From the NCBI GenBank assembly GCA_963793825.1, contig CAWCBE010000014.1:372001-436000 (forward strand): DNA of 64,000 nt, in the 5' to 3' direction. Both the position numbers and the translations under genes were made by a program. The notes beneath the pieces are model-generated. The model was not told the origin of the DNA and did no database searches. It was given only the letters and a program-made list of their open reading frames with translations. Origin of the DNA: RYN-230 sp963793825 (GTDB lineage: Bacteria > Actinomycetota > Actinomycetes > Streptosporangiales > Streptosporangiaceae). Shown piece after piece: positions 1-8,576 of this stretch; position 1 is the stretch's first letter, and each line of letters starts with the position of its first letter.

Positions 1-375
1 TGCCTCCGCCAGCAGGCTGAGCGCGGCCAGGGCGACCAGGAACCGGTCGGGTTTCGCTCCCGGGGCAAGGCCGAAGGCCACGCTGAGCCCATGTCGCTGC
101 GGCTCGGCGAGCCGGTCGAGCCGGCCGAGCATCGGCGCGCACAGCTGGTGCAGCCCGGCGAACGGAAGCTCCATCTCGGACTCGACCCCGGTCCCCCGGA
201 TCACCCGGAAACCGGGCGCCTCGCCCACCAGGTGCCGCAGCAGCGCTGTCTTGCCGATCCCCGGCTCACCCCGCACCACGAGGACGGCACTGCGGCCGCT
301 TCGCGCGCCCGCGACCAGCTGGCCCAGGGTCTCCAGCTCACCGGCCCTGCCGAACAACCGGGACGGAGGATGCAC
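1..375 (-). CDS. LuxR-family ATPase regulator, N-terminal fragment
   Basis: The first 125 residues of a large ATP-binding transcriptional regulator (LuxR/MalT-like, STAND-type ATPase) that runs off the left edge of the window. The Walker A loop is clear at about residues 39-46 (GEPGIGKT), preceded by LFGRAGEL and VLVVRGEPG. It is followed by GFRVIRGTGVESE and LPFAGLHQL, a signature order common in actinobacterial LuxR ATPases that act as nucleotide-gated DNA-binding regulators. The GTG at 375 is the first usable start: the same frame has a TGA a few codons upstream, after an earlier in-frame ATG at 414. The C-terminal helix-turn-helix expected for the family lies outside the window, so the DNA-binding part is inferred. 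Confidence 0.85.
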   Translation of the reverse strand, partial: MHPPSRLFGRAGELETLGQLVAGARSGRSAVLVVRGEPGIGKTALLRHLVGEAPGFRVIRGTGVESEMELPFAGLHQLCAPMLGRLDRLAEPQRHGLSVAFGLAPGAKPDRFLVALAALSLLAEA

Positions 376-581
376 GGTCAGGCCAGGCGGTCAGGGCAGG
401 CGGCCAGGAAACATGCCTGGACTCTCATGCCGCCGCCTCTCCTCGCAACCCCTTGCGGCCCTGAAGGTTCGCGGAACGCGGAACACTCCACTCTAACGCC
501 GGGCTCCGCGGCCGCCGCGGGCGGTCCTCGGATCGGGGACGGCCCGCGTGACCGGTGAGCGGCCGCCGGATGACCGCATGG

Positions 582-639
582 CCCACGCGAAGTGTGAGCA
601 CGGAGCCGCGCCCACACGCAGTGTGAGCACGGAGCCGCG
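582..639. repeat. 29-bp tandem duplication
   Basis: Two adjacent 29-bp units (582-610 and 611-639) differ at three positions and share the core AGTGTGAGCACGGAGCCGCG. They sit between the LuxR-ATPase start and the 3' end of the YjbR-like gene. No function is evident. Confidence 0.8.
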
Positions 640-644
640 GCCGG

Positions 645-998
645 TCAGGTGGCCAGCTTGTCCCGCTCGGCCCGGGGCAGGCTGGCCACCACCAGCTCAT
701 GGGAATGCCCGATCAGCTCGGCGAGCTCGTCACCGGGCACGGTCCCATCGAGCTGGATCGTGTTCCAGTGCCGCTTGTTCAGGTGATACCCGGCCGTGAT
801 GGCGGCGTGGCGGCGGCGGAGCTGCACGGCACGGTCAGGGTCGCATTTAAGGCTCACGCTGCCCGGCTTCGCGCCGAGCGGGACCAGCGCGAACATCTTC
901 CCGGCGACCTTGAACACCGCCGTGCCGTCGCCGAACGGGTAGTCCTCGACCGCGCCCGGCTGAGCGGCGCAGGCCCCGATCACCTCATCCCGGTTCAT
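645..998 (-). CDS. MmcQ/YjbR family protein
   Basis: A 117-aa protein of the MmcQ/YjbR family, small alpha/beta proteins with a fold resembling a DNA-binding (CyaY-like) domain. Most are of unknown function. Family hallmarks visible are VEDYPFGDG near residue 17, VFKVAGKMFAL around residues 28-38, SVSLKCDPDRA at 47-57 and HLNKRHWNTI at 72-81. The ATG at 998 was chosen over longer in-frame starts because it begins at the family N-terminus (MNRDEVI) and has a good Shine-Dalgarno (GGGAGG) upstream. It stands alone, with no operon partner. Confidence 0.85.
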   Translation of the reverse strand: MNRDEVIGACAAQPGAVEDYPFGDGTAVFKVAGKMFALVPLGAKPGSVSLKCDPDRAVQLRRRHAAITAGYHLNKRHWNTIQLDGTVPGDELAELIGHSHELVVASLPRAERDKLAT

Positions 999-1253
999 CC
1001 TCGCCGCCTCCCTGGCCCGGCCGCGGTCATCCCGCGATTGCGCGATGCAGCCAGTATCGCGGCGGGACCGAAGCCCGGGCGAGTACCCGCCTTGGCCAGG
1101 ACCGGCCGCTGCCACGTCGTCACCGGTGCGCCCGCCGGGGCGGCCCAGGCAGCACGTGATGCGGGCCGGCGCCGTCGCGGCCGGGTTGCCCACGCTCATC
1201 TCTTCTCTGCGTTCTTCCCTTCCTGAGCTGGGCACCACCGGGCGGCGCGGCCG

Positions 1254-2099
1254 ATGAGGGGGCCTTCATTGACCTCCGGCCGCGGCGCCGTGCACGGTCC
1301 CGCGCGCTGGGGCATGCTCGCCGTGATCAGCCTGGGCATCATCGCGCTCACGCTCAACTGGTTCGACGTCGCCACGGCCTTCCCGCTCATCGGCGCGCAG
1401 TTCAAGGTCGGCCTGGGCTCGTTGAGCTTCCTCATCTCGCTCTACATCGTCGGCTACGGGCTCACCCACATCCCCGGCGGCATGCTCGCCACGGCGGTCG
1501 GCATGAAGCGGACTCTCGTGCTCGGGCTGCTGGTGCAGGGACTGGCCGGCATCATGTCCGGGCTGTCAGCCAGCTACGCCGAACTCGCCTTCTTCCGCGT
1601 CGTCAGCGGCGTCGGCGGGTCGGTGTTCATCGCCGTCGGGACCGTCGCGGTCGTGGTCTGGTTCCGCGGGAAGGACGTGACGCTCGCGCTCGGCATCACC
1701 GGCGGCGCCGCCTTCAGCGCGGGGGCCGCCTTCGCGCTCTACGTGTGGCTCTACGTGCAGCGGGCCACCAGCTGGCACACGTCACTGATCCTGGGCGGCG
1801 TCTTCGAATTGCTCGTCATGCTGGTGACCATCGTGGCTTTCCGGATCCCGGAGGGCGATCAGTCGCTCAGCGGCGCCCGGTTCGACCGGGCCGCACTGCG
1901 CGCCGTGCTCGCGAGCCGGGATCTGTAGATCTACGGTGCCGCGCTCTTCGGCGGAGACGGCGCATACTTCACCACCGCCCAGCTGTTCAGCGAGTACGTG
2001 ACGGTCACCCGGCACCTGGACCCATCCGCGGGCGGGCTGCTGTCCGCCCTCATCGGGCTGGCCGGGCGTAACCCGGCACCGGCTCCGCCACAGGGCTGA
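1254..2099 (+). pseudogene. MFS transporter, broken by TAG and truncated
   Basis: The N-terminal part of a major facilitator superfamily permease. Hydrophobic helices are visible from residue 20 on, with the loop GYGLTHIPGGMLATAVGMKR matching the MFS cytoplasmic loop 2-3 motif. Translation meets TAG at 1926-1928, but the same frame continues without a frameshift (IYGAALFGGDGAYFTTAQL, then a further hydrophobic stretch) to TGA at 2097-2099. One TGG-to-TAG change would explain the internal stop. Even with read-through it is about 280 residues, well short of the usual 400 or so, so the last helices are also missing. Substrate unknown; most likely dead. Confidence 0.8.
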
Positions 2100-2238
2100 T
2101 GACATCCGGATCGCCGCCGCGCCGGACGGACCGCCCGGGCCCCGGTTCAGCATCAGGTGGCAGCGCGACGACCCGGCCGGCGGGCGGGACGGGGACGGGT
2201 GTCCGGCGTAGTGTCCATGATGAAATACCGGTGAACTA

Positions 2239-2269
2239 GTGCAGCCCGTCACAAGTCCTTGAGGGGTTG
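2239..2269. repeat. IS630 left inverted repeat
   Basis: Begins GTGCAGCCCGTCACAAGTCC immediately after TA. It pairs with the reverse complement of 3865-3895 at 24 of 31 positions, and the outermost seven bases match perfectly. Confidence 0.85.
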
Positions 2270-2285
2270 AGGTAGGGGCTGCTGG

Positions 2286-2624
2286 CTACTTCTTGTAATC
2301 GGCGAGGTGGACGATGGCGGCTGTGTCGTAGGCGTCGTTTGGGTGCCCGGCCGGCTCACCGGTCTTGAGGACGGCCGGGGTGTAGGTCTCGGTGGCGGGG
2401 TCGTAGAGAGCGAAGCCCCAGTGGCCGTCGTCACCGAGGTACTCGATCCGGCATAGCGGGATCTGCTCGTCGTTTTCGTCTCCCTCACCAGCCCACGCGT
2501 CCATGTAGCCGAACGAGCCGCGCCACCGGATGGTGATTTCCTGCAGGTCGGGGTGGGTGAGTGAGGCGTGATGATCGACAGTTCCCTCGATCAGGTCCTT
2601 CAGCTTGCGGGACGGGACGGGCAT
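2286..2624 (-). CDS. IS630 passenger protein, function unknown
   Basis: A 112-aa protein encoded inside the IS630 borders and divergent from the transposase (starts 94 bp apart). It is acidic, with visible blocks ITIRWRGSFGYMDAWAGEG (residues about 30-48), IPLCRIEYLGDDGHWGFALY (about 55-74) and a C-terminal VLKTGEPAGHPNDAYDTA. It resembles, from memory, a widespread actinobacterial family of short hypothetical proteins with an R-G-x-F-x-Y segment, a WGFA-Y segment and a C-terminus like PxGTPxEALDxAxGLYL. A fragment with that C-terminus occurs at 16001-16120 beside another IS630 remnant. No catalytic motif is recognised. A role in transposition control or in helping the host is conceivable but unproven. 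Confidence 0.75.
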   Translation of the reverse strand: MPVPSRKLKDLIEGTVDHHASLTHPDLQEITIRWRGSFGYMDAWAGEGDENDEQIPLCRIEYLGDDGHWGFALYDPATETYTPAVLKTGEPAGHPNDAYDTAAIVHLADYKK

Positions 2625-2718
2625 GGTGTCATTGTCGCCTTCCCGCAGCGGCGGCGAGTTCCCCGCGGCGCGCCCCGCCGGCCGCCGTGATCATCGTGAT
2701 ACGGAAGGAGAATCAGTG

Positions 2719-3843
2719 ATGGCTGCCCGTTCCCGGGCGGTGCCGGTCGTCGTAACGAGGAAGCGGCGGCGCAAGCTGGAGCAGATCGTGCGGGCGGCCA
2801 CCAGCCCGCAGCGGCTGGTACTGCGCGCGAGGATCATGCTGGCCGCGGCGGAGGGCAGGCCGAACGCCCGGATCGCCCGTGACCTGGGCTGCAGCCAGGC
2901 CACGGTGCGGGCCTGGCGGAGCCGGTTCGCCCGGCTCGGCATCCCGGGCCTGTTCGATGAGCCGCGGCCGGGCCGCCCCGAGGTACACGGGCCGAGCACC
3001 CGGCTGGCCGTGATCGCGGTCGCCACCTCTGTCCCGCCCGAGGGCGAGTCGCAGTGGTCACGGGCGATGATCGCAGGCCACCTGGGCGAACGCGGCCTGG
3101 CGATCTCGCCGTCCACCGTGGGCCGGGTGCTGGGCGAGGCGAAGCTGCGGCCGCACAAGGTCCGCGGCTGGCTGAGCCGCGCCGACGACGACACGTTCTG
3201 GCTCCGCGCCGGGCAGATCTGCCGTCTCTACCTGGACCCGCCGCCCGGCACCGCGCTGATCAGCGTTGATGAGAAGACCGGCGTCCAGGCGAAATCCCGC
3301 AAGCACCCCGGGATCCCCGCCCGCCCCGGGCGAGATGCCCGCCGCGAGTTCGAATACGTCCGGCACGGCACCGTCTCCATCATCGCCGCGATGAACGTCA
3401 CAACCGGCGAGGTCATCGCCGAGCGGATCCGCCGCAACGACTCAGCCACGTTCACCCGGTTCCTGACGATGCTGGACCAGGCCACCGACCCGCGGCTGCG
3501 GATCCGCCTGATCATGGACAACGGCTCCAGCCACACCTCCCGCGCCACGAAGACCTGGCTTGCCGCCCACCCCAGGTTCACCGTCACCTACACGCCGAAA
3601 CACGCATCCTGGCTGAACATCATCGAACAATGGTTCAGCCTGCTCACCCGCCGGCTGCTGCGCCGCGGCGACTTCACCTCCCCAGAACACCTCGACGCCA
3701 AGATCACTGCGTTCACCATCCGGTACAACAAGAAAGCCCGCCCCTGGAAATGGAGCTACGACGCCGACGCCGACCACGCCCGCTACCTCCAGCGCCACAC
3801 CCGCCCCGCGCCAGCGACCGAGACCCTGCCGAAAGCCGCATGA
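2719..3843 (+). CDS. IS630-family transposase
   Basis: A 374-aa DDE transposase, apparently intact. The N-terminal helix-turn-helix (ARDLGCSQATVRAWRSRF, about residues 54-71) and a second HTH-like region (ISPSTVGRVLGEAKLRPHK) are followed by the RNase H-like catalytic core. Visible catalytic residues are D184 in SVDEKTG, D267 in IMDNGSSH and E303 in NIIEQWF. The 35 residues between the second Asp and the Glu fit the family spacing. The ATG at 2719 follows GGAAGGAG; an upstream in-frame start would overlap the divergent passenger gene. It cuts and pastes the element into TA sites. Confidence 0.92.
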   Translation: MAARSRAVPVVVTRKRRRKLEQIVRAATSPQRLVLRARIMLAAAEGRPNARIARDLGCSQATVRAWRSRFARLGIPGLFDEPRPGRPEVHGPSTRLAVIAVATSVPPEGESQWSRAMIAGHLGERGLAISPSTVGRVLGEAKLRPHKVRGWLSRADDDTFWLRAGQICRLYLDPPPGTALISVDEKTGVQAKSRKHPGIPARPGRDARREFEYVRHGTVSIIAAMNVTTGEVIAERIRRNDSATFTRFLTMLDQATDPRLRIRLIMDNGSSHTSRATKTWLAAHPRFTVTYTPKHASWLNIIEQWFSLLTRRLLRRGDFTSPEHLDAKITAFTIRYNKKARPWKWSYDADADHARYLQRHTRPAPATETLPKAA

Positions 3844-3864
3844 CGATGAACGGACAGTAATCGC

Positions 3865-3895
3865 GATCCCCTCAGGGACTTACAACGTGCTGCAC
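3865..3895. repeat. IS630 right inverted repeat
   Basis: The partner of 2239-2269, followed by TA. The reverse complement begins GTGCAGCACGTTGTAAGTCC. Confidence 0.85.
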
Positions 3896-4009
3896 TAGCC
3901 GCTGGGTCAAGACCCCGCCTTGCTGCTGACGCAGGAAGGCGTCCGTTATGTGCAACGTGGATCTCGGTGCCCGCGACCGCACCGGAAGTCTCAGCCTGTT
4001 CTCCCAGCC

Positions 4010-5257
4010 ATGACTTCGGCGGGCCCACCGTGGCCAGGCCAGGGGATCACCCGATCCAGCCCCGCGGCCGGCGGCTGGCCGCGGGGCGGCCGCAGGATGC
4101 TCCGGACCGCGGCATCCGCCGCCCTCATCGCGGCCACCTTCGGGTTCGCCATCCCGCATATCGCCTCTTACCGCAGCGTGTGGGCCAGCATCCACGTGAT
4201 GACCTGGCCGCACTCCCTGCTCATCGGCACCGCAGCCGCCGCCAGCATGGCCTCCTACTGGATCACTATCCGCGCGGTGCTGCCCTGGATACGGCTGCGC
4301 CAGGCGGCAGCGGTCAACCTCAGCTCCAATGCGGTGGCCAACACCCTGCCCGCCGGCGGCGCCCTGGCCATGGGCGTCAGCTGGGCGATGCTGTCCAGCT
4401 GGGGCCTGTCCACCGCCGGCTACGTCCTCTACACCCTGGTCACCGGGATCTGGAACGTCTTCACCCTGCTGGGCATGCCAGTCGTCGCTCTGCTGGTCAT
4501 GGCCACCGCCACCCGGCCCGATGCGGTCCTGATCACCGCCGCAGCGGCCGGCCTGGCCGTGCTGGCCGCCATGGCCACCGGGCTCGGCCTCCTGCTGCAC
4601 AGCCCGGCCTTCGCAATTCGTGCCGGCCGCGCGCTGCAGCGCCCGCTGGCCGTCGTCAGCCGGCTGGCCCGCCGGCCACCGCCCGGCAACGCCGCCGAGT
4701 CGCTGTCCGGCTTCCGCGACCGGGCCGGCGCCCTGCTGGGCGCCCGCGGCTGGCGGATCACCGCCGCCACGGTGGCCAGCTACCTCACCTTGTGGCTGGT
4801 CCTGCTGGCCTGCCTGCGCGGCACCGGCCTGTCCCAGGCCCAGGTGACCTGGCAGACCTCCTTCGCGGCATTCGCTTTCATCCGCCTGCTCACCGCCCTT
4901 CCCATCACCCCCGGCGGCCTCGGAATCACCGAACTGGGCCTGGTCGGCATCCTGGCCGCCAGCGCCGGCCCCGCGGCCAGCGCGCAGGTGACGGCCGCGG
5001 TGCTGCTGTACCGGGCGGTCACCTACCTGCCCCCCATCCCCCTCGGCGCCCTCACGCTCCTGACCTGGCGGCTCACCCCCGCCCTGCTGGGCACCAGCCC
5101 GCGCCAGGCCCGCCCGCACCGCCATGACGGCATCTCCCAGCCCCAGCCCCAGCCCATGGCACCACTGGATGAGACGGCCAGCGACCACACCGCCGGCCAG
5201 CACCGGCCGGCCCTGACCGCCGCGGCGGTTCCTGATCCAGACAGTGCCCGGGGTTAA
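4010..5257 (+). CDS. UPF0104 / lysylphosphatidylglycerol-synthase-type flippase domain protein
   Basis: A 415-aa polytopic membrane protein of the UPF0104 (YbhN, MprF N-terminal-like) family, whose members are thought to flip or transfer lipids across the membrane. Signature segments are SSNAVANTLPAGGALAMGVS (around residue 107) and LPITPGGLGITELGLVGILA (around 297), both diagnostic. Hydrophobic helices fill most of the length, and the hydrophilic C-terminus is His/Pro/Gln-rich. The ATG at 4010 is preferred: the frame opens at a TTG (3920) only 22 bp from the IS630 end, with no ribosome site. An internal ATG at 4097 is another possibility. The IS insertion just upstream may have altered expression. 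Confidence 0.85.
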   Translation: MTSAGPPWPGQGITRSSPAAGGWPRGGRRMLRTAASAALIAATFGFAIPHIASYRSVWASIHVMTWPHSLLIGTAAAASMASYWITIRAVLPWIRLRQAAAVNLSSNAVANTLPAGGALAMGVSWAMLSSWGLSTAGYVLYTLVTGIWNVFTLLGMPVVALLVMATATRPDAVLITAAAAGLAVLAAMATGLGLLLHSPAFAIRAGRALQRPLAVVSRLARRPPPGNAAESLSGFRDRAGALLGARGWRITAATVASYLTLWLVLLACLRGTGLSQAQVTWQTSFAAFAFIRLLTALPITPGGLGITELGLVGILAASAGPAASAQVTAAVLLYRAVTYLPPIPLGALTLLTWRLTPALLGTSPRQARPHRHDGISQPQPQPMAPLDETASDHTAGQHRPALTAAAVPDPDSARG

Positions 5258-5349
5258 GGACAGGCCCTTCGGAGCGCGGTCTGCCCCTCGATCCGCCGCT
5301 AAGTTTGATCTTGCCCTGATGGCGGGCCGCAGCGGCGGGGAGGACGTTC

Positions 5350-5862
5350 ATGCGCGAGATCACGTACGCGGTACGGGGATTTCTCACCGTCCGCAAGGAC
5401 TCCTGGCGGGTGCCCGTGAGCGGGTCGCTGGCGGTGCGCGCGGATCCAGGCTCCGGTCTCTTCTCTGGCCACCTCATCCTGCACCGGGCCACCGTCAGCC
5501 GGACGGTCCTGGGCACCAGCCTGTTCAGCGCGGCCGTCAACATCCGGCCCGACTCCCCCGTCATCGGCCGGATCGACGGCGAGAGCCAGCTGTTCGCGAC
5601 GGTCACGGTGGACGCGGTCATCGCCGGTGCCCGCGCCGCCGGGCGGACACTGATCAGCGGTGGTTCATGCCGCACCGTCACTCATGCCGTCGTGCCGCTG
5701 CGCTCCCGGCCCGGCTTCCGCCTGGAGCAGGGCGGCCGCCTGATCGGCCGGTACCACCGGCCGCCGTTCACCGGGTGCGGGTGGATCACCCCGTTCCTCA
5801 ACCTCGTGGTGGGCGGCCCGGGAAACGCCATCGTCATCGATCTCCTCCCGCTCACGCCCTGA
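5350..5862 (+). CDS. Conserved hypothetical protein (170 aa)
   Basis: I do not recognise this protein. It begins MREITYAVRGFLTVRKDSWR after a strong Shine-Dalgarno (GGGGAGGAC). It looks like a beta-rich soluble protein (alternating short hydrophobic stretches, Gly/Thr turns), ending in a hydrophobic FLNLVVGGPGNAIVIDLL. No signal peptide, Cys or obvious catalytic motif is seen. Its 3' end overlaps the convergent SDR gene by 11 bp. Its position at the edge of the lipid gene block suggests, but does not show, a link to that block. Confidence 0.75.
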   Translation: MREITYAVRGFLTVRKDSWRVPVSGSLAVRADPGSGLFSGHLILHRATVSRTVLGTSLFSAAVNIRPDSPVIGRIDGESQLFATVTVDAVIAGARAAGRTLISGGSCRTVTHAVVPLRSRPGFRLEQGGRLIGRYHRPPFTGCGWITPFLNLVVGGPGNAIVIDLLPLTP

Positions 5863-6898
5863 GCGGCGATCCCGGACCAGCGGCGGGATCCGGCGGCGGC
5901 CGCGGCCGCAGCGTGTCCCGCAACGCCTCGAGCGCGGTAAAGCGCGGCACCCAGCCCAGTTCCTCCTTCGCCCGCGTCGTGTCCATGATCGCCGGATGGC
6001 TGGCCGCTTCCACCCACTGCGCGACGGGCGGCAGGAAAGGCAGGGCGGCCATGGCCCGCGCCGCGAACTGGGCCGGGCCCACCGGGAGGGACAGCGGGCG
6101 CAGGCCTACTTCACGGGCGATGTCGGTGGCGGTGATGACCCCGTCGGCGGCGATGTTGTAGGCGCCAGGCGGCCCGGCGGCGAGGACACACCGCAGCAGC
6201 GCCTGCCCCAGGTCTTCCTCGTGCACCAGCTGCAGCGGCAGCGCCGGCACCAGCACCGGCAACGGAAACTGGCCGGCCAGCCCGGCCAGCCAGCGGCCCA
6301 GCGGAGCCAGCGGCCCAGACAGCCGGCCCTTCGCGCCCACCGCGTGCGGGCCCGCCACGATCGACGGGCGCAGCAGGTACAGGGCAGGCCCGGCGGACCG
6401 GGCCGCGGCTTCGTCCCGCAGCAGCCGCTCGAGCTCGGCCTTCTCCTGGGCGTAGAACAGCCGGGCGGCGGGCCGCACCGGCCAGTCTTCGGTCATGCCG
6501 ATCGGGTTATCGGCGTGGAAGCCGTAGGCCGCCACGGAGGAGGAATAGACAAAACGGCGGGCCCCGGTGGCGGCGGCGGCCCGGTACGCGTTCAGCGTGC
6601 CTTCGACATTGACCGACTGGATCGCCTCCCGTGACGCGGCGCCGGTCACCAGGAAGGCCAGATGCACCACCACGTCGGCATGGCCGAGCGCGGCGTGCAG
6701 GGCCTCGGGGTCGCGGACATCCCCGCGGTGGTATTTCATCTTCGTCCAGCCGTATGCGGCCGGGTCGAACGGGCGCCGGGCGATGCCCGCGATCCGCGCC
6801 ACCCGGTTGTCGGCCTCGAGCAGGGGCATCAGGCCGAACCCCAACGTGCCGGTCGGGCCGGTCACCGCGACCGTCAGATCCCGCTCGCCGCCAGGCAC
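5852..6898 (-). CDS. NAD(P)-dependent epimerase/dehydratase (extended SDR)
   Basis: A 348-aa extended short-chain dehydrogenase. The Rossmann motif TGPTGTLGFG is at about residues 13-22, the adenine-binding region is GDVRDPEAL, VVHLAFLV lies near residue 78, and the catalytic Ser and Tyr-x-x-x-Lys are in VYSSSVAAYG and FYAQEKAE (YAQEK). Such enzymes oxidise or reduce a hydroxyl or keto group of a sugar- or lipid-linked substrate; the substrate here is unknown. The start is GTG at 6898. It is divergent from the WS/DGAT gene, with 185 bp between starts. Its proximity to FabH-like genes recalls OleD of olefin pathways, but the rest of the set does not match (see the rejected items). Confidence 0.85.
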   Translation of the reverse strand: MPGGERDLTVAVTGPTGTLGFGLMPLLEADNRVARIAGIARRPFDPAAYGWTKMKYHRGDVRDPEALHAALGHADVVVHLAFLVTGAASREAIQSVNVEGTLNAYRAAAATGARRFVYSSSVAAYGFHADNPIGMTEDWPVRPAARLFYAQEKAELERLLRDEAAARSAGPALYLLRPSIVAGPHAVGAKGRLSGPLAPLGRWLAGLAGQFPLPVLVPALPLQLVHEEDLGQALLRCVLAAGPPGAYNIAADGVITATDIAREVGLRPLSLPVGPAQFAARAMAALPFLPPVAQWVEAASHPAIMDTTRAKEELGWVPRFTALEALRDTLRPRPPPDPAAGPGSPLRA

Positions 6899-7083
6899 CG
6901 GACCGGCCGCCTTCCCGGGTCGCCGGCGCTACCTCGCACCGCGCCCCTGGCCCTGTTTATCCAGCCCAAGTGTGACGCAGCGCGCCCTGGGCGCTGCAGA
7001 GCCGAAGGTCCCCGCGGGCGGGACGACCGACCGGGGTGCGAGGCGGACCCCGCGGCTTACGATGCCAGCGGGAAGGGGACGTC

Positions 7084-8481
7084 ATGGACCGGCTGAACCC
7101 ATTGGACGCCCTGTTCATCGATGCGGAGGACGAGGACCCGCACACGTCAATGGCGATCGCGTCGATTGCGGTGTTCGAGGGCCCGTGCCCCTCTCATCAG
7201 GAGGTCCTGGCTTTCCTGGCCGGGCGCTTGCCGCTGGTGCCCCGCTACCGGCAGAAGCTCCGCACCGTGCCGCTCCGCCTCGGCCGCCCGGTCTGGGTTG
7301 ACGACCCCCACTTCAACCTCGGTTACCACGTCCGGCGGACCGCCCTGCCGGCCCCCGGGGAGGATCAGCAGCTCGCCGCGCTGACGGCGCGGGTGATGTC
7401 CCAGCGGCTCGACCGCGATCACCCGTTGTGGGAGTACTGGGTGGCCGAGGGGCTGGCCGGCGGCCGCTGGGCACTGATTTCCAAGATGCACCACTGCATG
7501 ATCGACGGGGTTTCCGCCGCCGACCTGTACCGCGTGATCTTCGACCCCTCCGCCGAGCCTTCGCCGCCCGCCGCCGATGGCTGGGCCGCGGGCGCGGAGC
7601 CCGCTCCGCTCCAGCTGGCCGTGCAGGCCGCGCTGGACGCGGTCATCCTCCCGGTCCGGGAAGCCGTCGCGCTGCGCGCCGCTGTGGCCAGCCCGGGGAG
7701 TGCCCTCCGCCGGGCCGCAGGCACGGTGCAGGCCTTCGCCAAGCTGGCGCCCGCTTTGTGGCCGGCCACCGGGTCTTCGCTGAGCGGGAACATCGGCCAG
7801 CAGCGCCGCTACACCTGGGCCCGCGCGGCCCTGGATGACGTCAGGGAAATCAAGCGGGAGCTCGGCGGGACCGTGAACGACATCGCCCTGGCCGCGATCA
7901 GCGGCGGCTTCCGGGCGCTGCTGCTCGCCCGGGGCGAGCCCCCGGAACGGCACATGGTCCGCTCGCTGGTGCCCGTGTCGGTGCGGGCCCCCGGGGAGGC
8001 GAGCATGCGCGAAAACCGGGTGTCCGCCGTCCTGGCCGATCTCCCGGTCCACGTGGCCGACCCGGTGCAACGGCTCGCCGCCGTCCAGGCCGAACTGCGG
8101 GCCCTGAAAACCGCCCACGAGGCGAAGGCGGCCCAGGCCCTGATCACCCTGGGCCGTTTCACCCCGTTCCCGCTCCTGTCGTGGTGGTCCAGGCTGGCGT
8201 TCGGGCTGCCGCAACGGGGGATCGTCACCGTGACCACCAACGTGCCGGGTCCGCGCCAGCCGCTCTACGCGATGGGCCGCCGGCTGGTGGAGATCCTCCC
8301 CTACGTGCCGATCGCTACCACGGTCCGCACCGGGGTTTCCCTTACCAGCTACTGCGGCCGCCTCGCATTCGGGATCACCGGCGACTTCACGGCCAGCCCC
8401 GATATCGACGTGCTCGCCCGCGGCATCCAGGACGGCGTCGCCGAGCTCCTCGCCGCGGCCAGGCCGGGCCGCCGGCCGTGA
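7084..8481 (+). CDS. Wax ester synthase / diacylglycerol acyltransferase (WS/DGAT)
   Basis: A 465-aa enzyme of the bacterial WS/DGAT family, which esterifies acyl-CoA to diacylglycerol or a fatty alcohol to make triacylglycerol or wax ester. It begins MDRLNPLDALFIDAEDEDPH, a typical N-terminus. The catalytic HHxxxDG motif is HHCMIDG at residues 136-142. Other family blocks are LVPRYRQKL, LPAPG, DRDHPLWEYWV, the GGTVNDIALAAISGG region and VPGPRQPLY near the C-terminus. The ATG at 7084 has GGAAGGGGA upstream; an earlier in-frame start adds residues that do not fit the family. It is the first gene of a plus-strand lipid run followed by two FabH-like genes. Confidence 0.92.
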   Translation: MDRLNPLDALFIDAEDEDPHTSMAIASIAVFEGPCPSHQEVLAFLAGRLPLVPRYRQKLRTVPLRLGRPVWVDDPHFNLGYHVRRTALPAPGEDQQLAALTARVMSQRLDRDHPLWEYWVAEGLAGGRWALISKMHHCMIDGVSAADLYRVIFDPSAEPSPPAADGWAAGAEPAPLQLAVQAALDAVILPVREAVALRAAVASPGSALRRAAGTVQAFAKLAPALWPATGSSLSGNIGQQRRYTWARAALDDVREIKRELGGTVNDIALAAISGGFRALLLARGEPPERHMVRSLVPVSVRAPGEASMRENRVSAVLADLPVHVADPVQRLAAVQAELRALKTAHEAKAAQALITLGRFTPFPLLSWWSRLAFGLPQRGIVTVTTNVPGPRQPLYAMGRRLVEILPYVPIATTVRTGVSLTSYCGRLAFGITGDFTASPDIDVLARGIQDGVAELLAAARPGRRP

Positions 8482-8576
8482 CGTTCGCCCCTACCACCCG
8501 GTACCCGGACGCGGGAATCTCTCAGCACGGCGGCGAGTGCTCTGCGCCCGGCGCCTGGAGTGCGCAAGGGGGACCG

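Larger units (their letters stand above)
2237..3897. mobile_element. IS630-family element carrying a passenger gene
   Basis: A complete IS630/Tc1-type element. Imperfect terminal inverted repeats (2239-2269 and 3865-3895, 24 of 31 positions matching) are each flanked by TA, the duplicated dinucleotide target of this family. Inside are a transposase on the plus strand and a divergent 112-aa gene on the minus strand. At about 1.66 kb it is longer than the usual 1.1 kb because of the passenger. It lies between a broken MFS gene and a UPF0104 membrane-protein gene and may have removed the latter's original promoter. Confidence 0.85.

Noticed and set aside
3872..5203. A 443-aa minus-strand frame rich in Gly/Gln.
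   Set aside because: Antisense shadow of the UPF0104 membrane protein.
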